From the NCBI GenBank assembly GCA_031286085.1, contig JAITUX010000004.1, positions 1-7,392 on the forward strand: 7,392 nt of DNA, given 5' to 3'. This DNA is from Candidatus Adiutrix sp. (GTDB taxonomy: Bacteria > Desulfobacterota > Desulfarculia > Adiutricales > Adiutricaceae). The notes beneath the pieces were generated by a model. It saw nothing but the letters and a program-made list of their open reading frames with translations, made no database searches and had not been told where the DNA came from. The translations under genes and the position numbers were made by a program. Shown here one piece after another: positions 1-5,113 of this stretch (within the stretch, counting starts at the first letter, position 1; each line of letters starts with the position of its first letter).

Positions 1-324
1 GCCGGCGGGGTGGATGAATTATTCAGCCTGGGGCCGCTGGCCCCGGCGGCGCTGTGTTCCGTCTCCTGGGGCCTGTTCAAGATCATGGGCTTCAACTGGC
101 GGCTTTGCGGCTACAAGTCCCTCCAGGACTTCATCAAGGCCATGTATAGGGACGAAGCCAGCCACCTGGTGGCCGCCATGGGGTTCCTCAAGGGCAGCGG
201 GCTTATCCCGGCCTTGAGGAGCCTGGATTGGGCGGCCTTCGCCAAGGGCTACAACGGCCCCGGCTACTCCGCCAGCAAATACGACTTGAAGCTGGCCCGG
301 GCCTACAAGGCCGCCAAGGGCTGA
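1..324 (+). CDS. N-acetylmuramidase family (DUF3380-like) protein, C-terminal part
   Basis: This is the C-terminal 107 residues of a peptidoglycan-cleaving N-acetylmuramidase domain of the DUF3380 type, found in phage endolysins and in bacterial cell-wall hydrolases. The recognisable signatures are SWGLFKIMGFN (about residues 23-33 of the visible part), then a Cys-Gly-Tyr turn, a helix ending in the Leu-Arg-x-x-Asp-Trp-Ala-Ala-Phe-Ala segment, and KGYNGPGY near the end. The frame is open to the first base, and the GTG at 10 falls inside the domain, so the real start and the expected catalytic glutamate region lie upstream of the window. It ends with TGA at 322-324. It could be a prophage remnant or a chromosomal hydrolase; the visible part does not decide. 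The 143 bases after it, up to trmL, hold no gene and no clear U-tract terminator. Confidence 0.8.
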   Translation, partial: AGGVDELFSLGPLAPAALCSVSWGLFKIMGFNWRLCGYKSLQDFIKAMYRDEASHLVAAMGFLKGSGLIPALRSLDWAAFAKGYNGPGYSASKYDLKLARAYKAAKG

Positions 325-453
325 GCCTGGACCGAAACCGGCGCCCTAAAAGGCGGCGCGGGGCTGACTGGCCTCGGCCGGAAGTTTAAAATAAAGCCCG
401 CCCTGGCTTCGGCCGCGAAACCCCGCCTGGCTTGACTTGAGCGCCGGCTAGGG

Positions 454-482
454 GGCCACTGGGGCCGTCAGCCCCAGTGGCC
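454..482 (-). terminator. Perfect hairpin spanning the trmL stop codon
   Basis: Arms 454-465 and 471-482 pair perfectly over 12 bp (ggccactggggc against gccccagtggcc), leaving a 5-base loop at 466-470 that contains the trmL TGA (468-470). The stem is very stable, but no U-tract follows on either strand, so it is not a classical intrinsic terminator. It may act as a 3'-end stabiliser or a Rho-associated structure. The function is inferred from position only. Confidence 0.45.
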
Positions 483-917
483 GGTTTGGCGCAGGGCTTC
501 GCCGGTGATGAGCCCCACGCAGGTGGCCAGGTTGAGGCTGCGGATGCCGGGGCGGAGGGGCGCCCGCAGAAGGGCGTCCAGCCGCCCGCTGATTTCCGGG
601 GGCAGCCCCCGGGTCTCGGGCCCGAAGACCAGGGCGTCGTTTTCGGAGAACTTGGCGGAGGTGTAGAGTTCGCCGGTCCGGGCCGAAGTCCCCCACAGCC
701 GGCCGCCCCGCCAGGCGGCCCGGAAGGCCGGCCAGTCCGGCCAGGTTTTCAGGTCCACCAAGGGCCAGTAATCCAGGCCGGCCCGCCTAAGGTGCCGGTC
801 GTCCAGCTTAAAACCCAATGGTTCAATGAGGTTCAGCCTCAGACCCAGCCCGGCGCAAAGGCGGGCGACGTTGCCGGTGTTGGGGGGTATTTCGGGCTGG
901 AAGAGCACAATTTCCAT
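468..917 (-). CDS. trmL: tRNA (cytidine/uridine-2'-O)-methyltransferase TrmL
   Basis: This SPOUT-family enzyme uses S-adenosylmethionine to methylate the 2'-hydroxyl of the wobble nucleotide (position 34) of tRNA-Leu isoacceptors in the cytoplasm. At 149 aa it is close to the E. coli length (157). The trefoil-knot motifs are all present: PEIPPNTGN at residues 8-16, the LRRAGLDYW region at 43-51, VFGPETRGLP at 97-106, and the SAM-binding RSLNLATCV at 126-134. The start is ATG at 917, with a modest GGTG Shine-Dalgarno separated by an A-run. The gene is divergent from flgB and the two share a roughly 110-bp intergenic region. I see no convincing sigma-70 promoter for it there. The end overlaps a perfect hairpin. 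The family assignment is firm; substrate specificity is taken from characterised members. Confidence 0.95.
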   Translation of the reverse strand: MEIVLFQPEIPPNTGNVARLCAGLGLRLNLIEPLGFKLDDRHLRRAGLDYWPLVDLKTWPDWPAFRAAWRGGRLWGTSARTGELYTSAKFSENDALVFGPETRGLPPEISGRLDALLRAPLRPGIRSLNLATCVGLITGEALRQTGHWG

Positions 918-940
918 TTTTTTTCACCAGAGTCGGAATT

Positions 941-957
941 TTGGCCTTGTAATTGCC
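941..957 (+). promoter_or_regulatory. Sigma-54 (RpoN) promoter for flgB-flgC-fliE
   Basis: The sequence ttggccttgtaattgcc matches the sigma-54 layout. TGGC (-24 element, GG at 943-944) and TTGC (-12 element, GC at 955-956) are separated so that the invariant GG and GC are exactly 10 bases apart. Transcription would begin near 968, about 60 bases before the flgB start. Basal-body genes are classically sigma-54-dependent in bacteria with polar flagella, which supports the call. No enhancer (NtrC-type activator) site was identified. Confidence 0.7.
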
Positions 958-1026
958 TATTCATCAGGCGGGTCTAAGTTCGCGACAAATTTTTGACGTT
1001 TGAAGACCCTGAAGCGAGGTTTGATT

Positions 1027-1479
1027 GTGCCCGTAGGTATGACCAACAGCCTGACCACCAAGCTTTTTGAAGGCAAGATAAACACCATGGGCGGCACCTT
1101 GGGGCTGCGCCTGGCCAGGCACGACATTTCGTCCACCAACCTGGCCAACATGGACACCCCGGGCTTCCGGGCCAAGCACCTGAGGTTTGAGGAGGTTCTG
1201 GCCCGGCACCTGACCAGGGTGCCCAAGGAACTGGAGGCCCGGCAGACCGACGACCGGCACATACCCACCAGGAACCCGGCCCGGGCCTTTGAGGTGGCCT
1301 CCACCAACATAAAAGTGTCGCCCTACGGCTGGGATGAATACGACGACGACGTTCTGGACATCGACAAGGAAATGACGCTTTTGACGAAAAACCAGATCAT
1401 CTACAACACCACGGTGCAGATGCTGGCCAAATCGTTCGAGGGCTTGAAATACGCCATCAGCGGCGGAGGAGGAGCGTAA
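1027..1479 (+). CDS. flgB: Flagellar proximal rod protein FlgB
   Basis: FlgB is a proximal subunit of the flagellar rod in the periplasm, joining the MS ring (through FliE) to the rest of the rod. The protein has the rod-protein N-terminal signature ISSTNLANMDTPGFRAKHL and the C-terminal helix with NQIIYNTTVQMLAKSFEGLKYAI. About 150 aa is slightly above the usual length (near 135). I chose GTG at 1027 because GAGGT (1016-1020) sits six bases upstream. ATG at 1039 fits the family alignment as well but has no separated ribosome site, and a TTG at 1000 is unlikely. The stretch before the C-terminal helix contains an acidic Glu-Tyr-Asp-Asp-Asp run not typical of the family. The stop is one base from the flgC start and carries its ribosome site, so the genes are co-transcribed and probably translationally coupled. 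Confidence 0.92.
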   Translation: MPVGMTNSLTTKLFEGKINTMGGTLGLRLARHDISSTNLANMDTPGFRAKHLRFEEVLARHLTRVPKELEARQTDDRHIPTRNPARAFEVASTNIKVSPYGWDEYDDDVLDIDKEMTLLTKNQIIYNTTVQMLAKSFEGLKYAISGGGGA

Positions 1480-1480
1480 C

Positions 1481-1915
1481 ATGGACTTTTTGAATTCAAT
1501 GGACATCAGCCAGTCGGGCCTGACTTCCCAAAGACAGCGCATGAACCTGGTGGCCATGAACCTCAGCCACATGAACACCACCCGCACCCCGGACGGCGGC
1601 CCCTACCGCCGCAAGGTGCCCATATTTGAAACCGCGCCCTATTTCAGCGGTTCCCGCGGCGTCCGGCCCCGGCTGGAAAACCAGCTTCAGGATTGCCAGG
1701 TGCGGGAGGTCATGGAAGACCGCCGCGATTTCAAGATGGTCTATGATCCCAGCCATCCCGACGCCGACGAATTCGGCTATGTGCTGATGCCCAACGTCAA
1801 CGTGGTGCAGGAGATGGTGGACATGGTTTCGGCCAAGCGCAGCTACGAGGCCAACATCACCGCCGCCACCGCCGCCCAGAGCATGGCCCTGAAATCCCTG
1901 GATCTTCTCCGCTGA
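1481..1915 (+). CDS. flgC: Flagellar proximal rod protein FlgC
   Basis: FlgC is the second proximal rod subunit, assembled in the periplasm after export through the flagellar type III apparatus. At 144 aa it has the usual family length. The N-terminal rod signature runs from the SGLTSQRQRMN segment (residues 12-22) through the Asn-Thr-Thr-Arg-Thr-Pro element and GGPYRRK. The central Tyr-Asp-Pro-Ser-His-Pro-Asp-Ala element is typical. The C-terminal helix NVNVVQEMVDMVSAKRSYEA, followed by an AAQSMALKSLDLLR-type end, is diagnostic. A usual NIANANTTRT is NLSHMNTTRT here, a conservative local change. The ATG at 1481 is preceded by GGAGGAG inside the end of flgB. It is the second gene of the flgB-flgC-fliE operon. 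Confidence 0.96.
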   Translation: MDFLNSMDISQSGLTSQRQRMNLVAMNLSHMNTTRTPDGGPYRRKVPIFETAPYFSGSRGVRPRLENQLQDCQVREVMEDRRDFKMVYDPSHPDADEFGYVLMPNVNVVQEMVDMVSAKRSYEANITAATAAQSMALKSLDLLR

Positions 1916-1964
1916 TTTTTAACGCGCCGGTCCGCGCCGACGCGCGGCCGTTCGGGAGCCGCCC

Positions 1965-2258
1965 ATGACCATAGTCCCTATAAAGTCCGCCAGCACCCCG
2001 GCCCTGGCCATGTCCCCGACCAATAAGAACGCTAAACGGCCCGGTTTCGTCGATCATCTCAAGGCCAGTTTCCTGACCACCAATGTTTTGCAGCACAAGT
2101 CCGCCACCGCCCAGGAGGAGCTGTCGACCGGCCGCAACGGCAACATTCACGAAACCCTCCTGGCCATCAGCAAGGCTGACGTCTCTTTCCGGATGCTGAC
2201 GGAGGTCAGGAACAAGGTCATCAGCGCCTATCAGGAAGTCATGAGAATGCAGTCGTAG
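1965..2258 (+). CDS. fliE: Flagellar hook-basal body complex protein FliE
   Basis: FliE links the MS ring (FliF) to the proximal rod and is among the first substrates of flagellar export. Its 97 aa length is typical. The conserved part is the C-terminal helix, with AISKADVSFRMLTEVRNKVI and then the Ala-Tyr-Gln-Glu-Val-Met-Arg-Met-Gln end that marks the family. The N-terminal 30 residues are basic and poorly conserved, as usual in this family. ATG at 1965 has GGGAG about six bases upstream. The gap to flgC is 49 bp, and I see no promoter in it, so fliE is read as the last gene of the operon. A terminator follows the stop within 20 bases, so fliF is not next, unlike the common flgBC-fliEFG order. 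Confidence 0.93.
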   Translation: MTIVPIKSASTPALAMSPTNKNAKRPGFVDHLKASFLTTNVLQHKSATAQEELSTGRNGNIHETLLAISKADVSFRMLTEVRNKVISAYQEVMRMQS

Positions 2259-2266
2259 AGCCTTGC

Positions 2267-2306
2267 GCGGTAAAAAAGGTCCGGCGGAGCCGAACCTTTT
2301 TACCGC
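2267..2306. terminator. Bidirectional intrinsic terminator between fliE and motB
   Basis: A hairpin with arms 2278-2285 and 2289-2296 (GGT-C-CGGC against GCCG-A-ACC, one internal mismatch) is flanked by A6 on the left (2272-2277) and T5 on the right (2297-2301). The A and T runs extend the stem, with outer pairs GCGGT/ACCGC at 2267-2271 and 2302-2306. On + the T5 follows the GC stem, and on - the A6 becomes U6, so it can end both fliE and the convergent motB transcript. Confidence 0.8.
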
Positions 2307-2367
2307 AGAAAGCGGGGTCTTTAAAGGCCCGGCCGGGCGGTCGCAGCCGCCCGGCCGGGTTTCCGGC

Positions 2368-2521
2368 TTATTGGTTCCAATCCTCGTCCGGGGGCTTGGC
2401 CGGCAGGGGCGGGCCGAGGCTGGAGTGGTCGGTGGCGGCGCGCTGCATGCTGCTGTCAATGAGTTCGCTTTCCATCTGCTCCCTGGTCTTGGCCGGCGCC
2501 TGGATTCGGGCGGGCGGGCGG
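2368..2521 (-). other. Out-of-frame continuation of motB (coding-like C-terminal tail)
   Basis: After the CGGG repeat, the frame one base ahead of motB reads as genuine protein to TAA at 2368-2370. From 2510 downward, codons such as ATC CAG GCG CCG GCC AAG ACC show the strong G/C third-position bias of this genome. The motB frame over the same bases turns to A/T-ending codons and stops at TGA (2456-2458). The tail would be about 46 residues, hydrophilic and acidic-polar, including TREQMESELIDSSMQRAATD and ending PPDEDWNQ. Deleting one 4-base unit (or one base) would join it to MotB, giving 383 residues. No separate start with a ribosome site is visible, so it is not an independent gene. Confidence 0.65.
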
Positions 2522-3523
2522 CGATTTCGGCGCCGGCGGCGGGGCCGCGCCTTCATCCCAGACCATTATGCTGATGCGGCGGTTCTGAGGATCGTTGGGG
2601 TCGGTGCCCGGGAGGGGCTGGGTGTCGGCGTAGCCGGTGACGGCGGTCAGGCGGTCGTTGGGCACCCCGGACTGGTTCAGTATGATGCGGGCGGCCGAAG
2701 CCCGGGCGGTGGAAAGTTCCCAGTTGGTCACCTTCTGGCCGGACATGCGCAGGCCGTCGGTATGGCCCTCGATGGAAATTTTGTTGGGCGTGGCCTGAAG
2801 GCGTTCGGCCACGGTGCCGAGCAACTGCCGGCCCAGGTCGGTGAGCTTGGCCCCGCCCAGCACGAAGAGGGGCCGCCCGTCCTGGTCCATCACCTGGATG
2901 CGGAGGCCGCCCCTGGTTCTTTCAACCTCCACCTGGGCGGAGGCGTCGTTGCCCAGGGCGCTTTTCACCTGGGCCTGGAGTTCGTTTTTGAAATCCTCCT
3001 GTTCGGGGCTCAAGGGGCCGCCTCCGCCGCCGCCCTGGTCCTTGGGGCCGCCGGGGGGGCTGTCGCTGCGGCCGGCATCGCCGCTGCCTTCGCCGCCTTC
3101 CTCGCCCTGGGGCAGGTTTTCCAGGTTTTTCATGATCTTTTGGCTGGCTTGCAGAAGGGCCACTATCTGGGCCTGGACGGCCTCGTTTTCGGCCTCGGGC
3201 TCCACGGTGGCTTCGCCGTCGTTCTTGGGCTTGAAGCAGCCGCCTTCCAGAATGCCGGGCCGCTTGGCCCCGCCCTCGGTGAAGGCCGAAGGCAGCCCGC
3301 CGTTGAAAACGGCGTCGGACATGCTGAGTTCATTGAAATAGTCGGCCAGGGCCTCCCGGCCCTGTTCCGAGGAGATGGCCAGGAGCCACATCACCAGGAA
3401 GAAGGCCATCATGGCGGTCACGAAGTCGGCGTAGGCCACCTTCCAACTGGACCCGCTGTGACCGCCGCCGTGGCCCTTCTTGATGATTTTTTTGATTATG
3501 GGCGGTTTTTTGTCGCTGCTCAT
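2456..3523 (-). CDS. motB: Flagellar stator protein MotB (C-terminus apparently frameshifted)
   Basis: MotB forms with MotA the ion-conducting stator unit that turns the flagellum; its C-terminal domain anchors it to peptidoglycan. The 355-residue frame has a basic N-terminus, then one membrane helix at about 28-50 (WKVAYADFVTAMMAFFLVMW) carrying the ion-binding Asp33. A low-complexity Gly/Glu/Pro linker follows (about 139-170), then an OmpA-like domain (about 200-322) with IEGHTDG (251-257), NWELSTARA (267-275) and NRRISIMVW (314-322). ATG at 3523 has an excellent GGAGGTGAG ribosome site. It lies 23 bp after motA. From about residue 336 the frame crosses a CGGG repeat and loses normal codon usage. 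The likely ancestral end is in another frame at 2368. The core domains are complete, so stator function could survive the change. Confidence 0.93.
   Translation of the reverse strand: MSSDKKPPIIKKIIKKGHGGGHSGSSWKVAYADFVTAMMAFFLVMWLLAISSEQGREALADYFNELSMSDAVFNGGLPSAFTEGGAKRPGILEGGCFKPKNDGEATVEPEAENEAVQAQIVALLQASQKIMKNLENLPQGEEGGEGSGDAGRSDSPPGGPKDQGGGGGGPLSPEQEDFKNELQAQVKSALGNDASAQVEVERTRGGLRIQVMDQDGRPLFVLGGAKLTDLGRQLLGTVAERLQATPNKISIEGHTDGLRMSGQKVTNWELSTARASAARIILNQSGVPNDRLTAVTGYADTQPLPGTDPNDPQNRRISIMVWDEGAAPPPAPKSPPARPNPGAGQDQGADGKRTH
2507..2521. repeat. CGGG tetranucleotide repeat inside the motB 3' end
   Basis: There are 3.75 tandem units of CGGG on + (CCCG on the motB sense strand). The good coding frame of motB changes exactly across this tract. 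A change of one 4-base unit shifts the frame, so this is a possible slipped-strand site. Similar CGGG runs occur by chance elsewhere in this GC-rich window (around 6360-6372), which weakens the repeat alone as evidence. Confidence 0.6.
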
Positions 3524-3546
3524 GGCTCACCTCCGGGAGGGGCCGA

Positions 3547-4401
3547 TCATCTTTTGACCGCCTTGAGCAGTTCTTCCAGTTCCTCGTAAGCCGGCCGGCA
3601 GTGGGAGGGAATGGCCCGCCGGGCGAACTCTATGGCCAGGACGGGCGGCATGCCTTTGGCGAAGGCGGCCAGGACGGATTTGGCGACCTTGAGGAGGCAG
3701 TCGAAATCCTTGGCCTGGTTTTCCAGGCACTTGGCCATGGGGGCCATGTAGCCGTAGCTGAGCAAAAGGCCCAGGAAGGTGCCGCAGAGGGCCGCGCCCA
3801 CGCTGGCCCCCAGGATTTCCGGGGGTTCGGTCATGAGGCCCATGGTGGTTATGATGCCCAGCACCGCGGCCACGATGCCCAGGCCGGGCAGGGAGTCGGA
3901 AACCACGGTCATGGCGCCCGGCACCAGGCCGCCGTGGTGCTCATGGACCTCGGTGTCTATGTCCATGAGGTTTTCAAATTCATAGGGCTCAATGTTGCCG
4001 CTGACAAAGACCTTGAGGTTGTCGGCCAGAAAATCCCTTAAGTGATGGTTTTTTTGAATGGATTGGTATTTGCCGAAAATGCCCGAGCTTTCAGGCTTGT
4101 TGGCGTGTTCTTCCAGGGCCAGCATGCCTTCGCGGCGGGCTATGGAGAGAAATTCGAACATCAGGAGCAGGACGTCGGTGAACTGGGGCTTCTTGAGTTC
4201 CTTGCCGAAGAATATTTTGGGGATGCCCTTGAAGGCGTCCTTGATCAGGGACATGGGGTTGGCTATAAGAAAAGAGCCGAAAGCCGCCCCGCAGATGATG
4301 ACCACTTCGTTGGGCTGCCAGAGAACGGCCAGCTTGCCGTGATGCATCATATAGCCGCCGATGACGCTGCCTATAACCATCAGAAAGCCGACTGGGGGCA
4401 T
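3547..4401 (-). CDS. motA: Flagellar stator protein MotA
   Basis: MotA is the inner-membrane stator subunit that surrounds the MotB helix and pushes on rotor protein FliG when ions pass. The 284 aa are typical of the long MotA form. Membrane segments lie near residues 2-20, 31-48, 168-190 and 198-219, with a large cytoplasmic loop between the second and third. The loop carries Arg89 and Glu97 in RREGMLALEEH, matching the E. coli residues that contact FliG. The PGLGIVAAVLG segment holds the conserved channel proline (Pro172), and Pro221 follows the fourth helix. The start is ATG at 4401 with a weak purine-rich ribosome site (GAGAGAG). It is the first gene of motA-motB and is preceded by a sigma-28-like promoter. 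Confidence 0.96.
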   Translation of the reverse strand: MPPVGFLMVIGSVIGGYMMHHGKLAVLWQPNEVVIICGAAFGSFLIANPMSLIKDAFKGIPKIFFGKELKKPQFTDVLLLMFEFLSIARREGMLALEEHANKPESSGIFGKYQSIQKNHHLRDFLADNLKVFVSGNIEPYEFENLMDIDTEVHEHHGGLVPGAMTVVSDSLPGLGIVAAVLGIITTMGLMTEPPEILGASVGAALCGTFLGLLLSYGYMAPMAKCLENQAKDFDCLLKVAKSVLAAFAKGMPPVLAIEFARRAIPSHCRPAYEELEELLKAVKR

Positions 4402-4486
4402 TGGACAACTCTCTCTCGCGCGAATCTGGATCGTCCGCCAAAAAGGGCGAACCCGCTCCAGGATTACGGGCGCGCCTCAATGTATC

Positions 4487-4514
4487 TAATCGGCCTTCAA
4501 GGCTTTAAAGTTTA
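4487..4514 (-). promoter_or_regulatory. Sigma-28 (FliA) type promoter for motA-motB
   Basis: On - the -35 element TAAACTTT (4514-4507) and the -10 element GCCGATTA (4494-4487) closely resemble the FliA consensus TAAAGTTT / GCCGATAA. The spacing is 12 bases, one longer than the commonest. Transcription would start near 4480, about 80 bases ahead of motA. Motor genes are classic late sigma-28 targets, which agrees. The -35 side sits in a repeated TTTAAAG tract, so its exact register is uncertain. Confidence 0.65.
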
Positions 4515-4560
4515 AAGTTTTAGCCGGGCCGCGCGCCCTAAGGTTTTTCAAACGCTCCCC

Positions 4561-4590
4561 CGGCTCCGGGCTTCATTTTAGGTGGAGCCG
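4561..4590 (-). terminator. Weak hairpin across the HIT gene stop
   Basis: The inverted repeat cggctcc (4561-4567) / ggagccg (4584-4590) encloses the HIT gene stop codon in a 16-base loop. No U-run follows directly. It could slow or end HIT transcription before the motA promoter, but the support is only the 7-bp stem and its position. Confidence 0.25.
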
Positions 4591-5010
4591 GATTTTTTCC
4601 GCCGTTAGGGGCAACCGGGTCATATCGGCGGGCGTCCCCGGGGCGAGGCCCAGTTCTCCCGGCCGACGGCGTGGGATTACGTGGAGATGCCAATGGGGGA
4701 CGGCTTGGCCGGCCGCCTCGCCGTTGTTCTGCAAAAGGTTGAAAGCGGGGACCGCCAGCCCGGCCAAGGCCGCCCGGGCCAGTTTTTCGGCCAGGGGCAG
4801 GGCCCGGGCCAGAAGCCCGCCGGGCATTTCGAGCAAGGTGGCGTAATGAGCCCGGGTCGCCAGGAGGAAATGGCCCTCGGTCAGGGGGGCGATGTCCATG
4901 AAAGCCAGGAAGTCATCGTCCTCAAAGACCCTTATGGAGGGCAGACGGCCGCCGGCTATCTGGCAGAATACGCAGCCTTCCGCCGGGCTTCCCATTTCCT
5001 GGGGCTTCAT
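4573..5010 (-). CDS. HIT family (histidine triad) nucleotide-binding protein
   Basis: This is a small cytoplasmic hydrolase or transferase of the histidine triad superfamily, acting on nucleotide phosphate linkages; the exact substrate cannot be told from sequence. At 145 aa it has the usual length. An N-terminal zinc-type CVFC (Cys13, Cys16) is followed by FLAFMDIAPLTEGHFLL, the NLLQNNGEAAGQ strand-turn, and the active-site motif HWHLHVIP, with His106, His108 and His110. ATG at 5010 has a GGAGG ribosome site five bases upstream. A near-consensus sigma-70 promoter lies 30-57 bases upstream, so it can be transcribed independently of the oxidoreductase behind it. The C-terminal 30 residues are not diagnostic. 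Confidence 0.93.
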   Translation of the reverse strand: MKPQEMGSPAEGCVFCQIAGGRLPSIRVFEDDDFLAFMDIAPLTEGHFLLATRAHYATLLEMPGGLLARALPLAEKLARAALAGLAVPAFNLLQNNGEAAGQAVPHWHLHVIPRRRPGELGLAPGTPADMTRLPLTAEKIRLHLK

Positions 5011-5038
5011 AGCCGCCTCCTTAAACTCTTAGGGAAGC

Positions 5039-5067
5039 ATTATACACCTAAGCCGCGCCCCTGCCAA
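5039..5067 (-). promoter_or_regulatory. Sigma-70 promoter for the HIT gene
   Basis: On - the sequence is TTGGCA (5067-5062), a 17-base spacer, then TATAAT (5044-5039). That is one mismatch from consensus at -35, a perfect -10 and ideal spacing. Start of transcription is expected near 5032, giving a leader of about 22 bases that holds the ribosome site. Confidence 0.8.
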
Positions 5068-5090
5068 GACCCGGGAAGGCGGGCGGGCCG

Positions 5091-5109
5091 GGCCGCCGCC
5101 GGGGCGGCC
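5091..5109 (-). terminator. GC hairpin just after the oxidoreductase stop
   Basis: Arms 5091-5097 (ggccgcc) and 5103-5109 (ggcggcc) form a perfect 7-bp all-GC stem with a 5-base loop, starting five bases past the TAA on -. There is no U-tract, so termination efficiency is doubtful. It sits between this gene and the HIT promoter, where a terminator would make sense. Confidence 0.35.
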
Positions 5110-5113
5110 GCTT

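Noticed and set aside
397..433. Imperfect direct repeat of a 13-base CCCGCC-CTGGCTT type sequence
   Set aside because: There are only two copies with mismatches in a GC-biased spacer, and nothing ties it to an attachment site or a repeat family.
477..977. A 166-codon open frame on + opposite trmL
   Set aside because: It is antisense to a clearly identified trmL, and its composition is Gly/Pro-rich as expected for a shadow frame.
3035..3105. Low-complexity Gly/Glu-rich stretch inside motB as a possible insertion
   Set aside because: It lies in the linker between membrane helix and OmpA-like domain, where MotB proteins vary freely in length and composition. The frame is intact across it.
2396..3589. 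A 397-codon open frame on + antisense to motB and the end of motA
   Set aside because: It is a shadow of motB in GC-rich sequence. The translation is low-complexity Gly/Ala/His-rich with no family features, and the opposite strand encodes an unmistakable OmpA-like stator protein.
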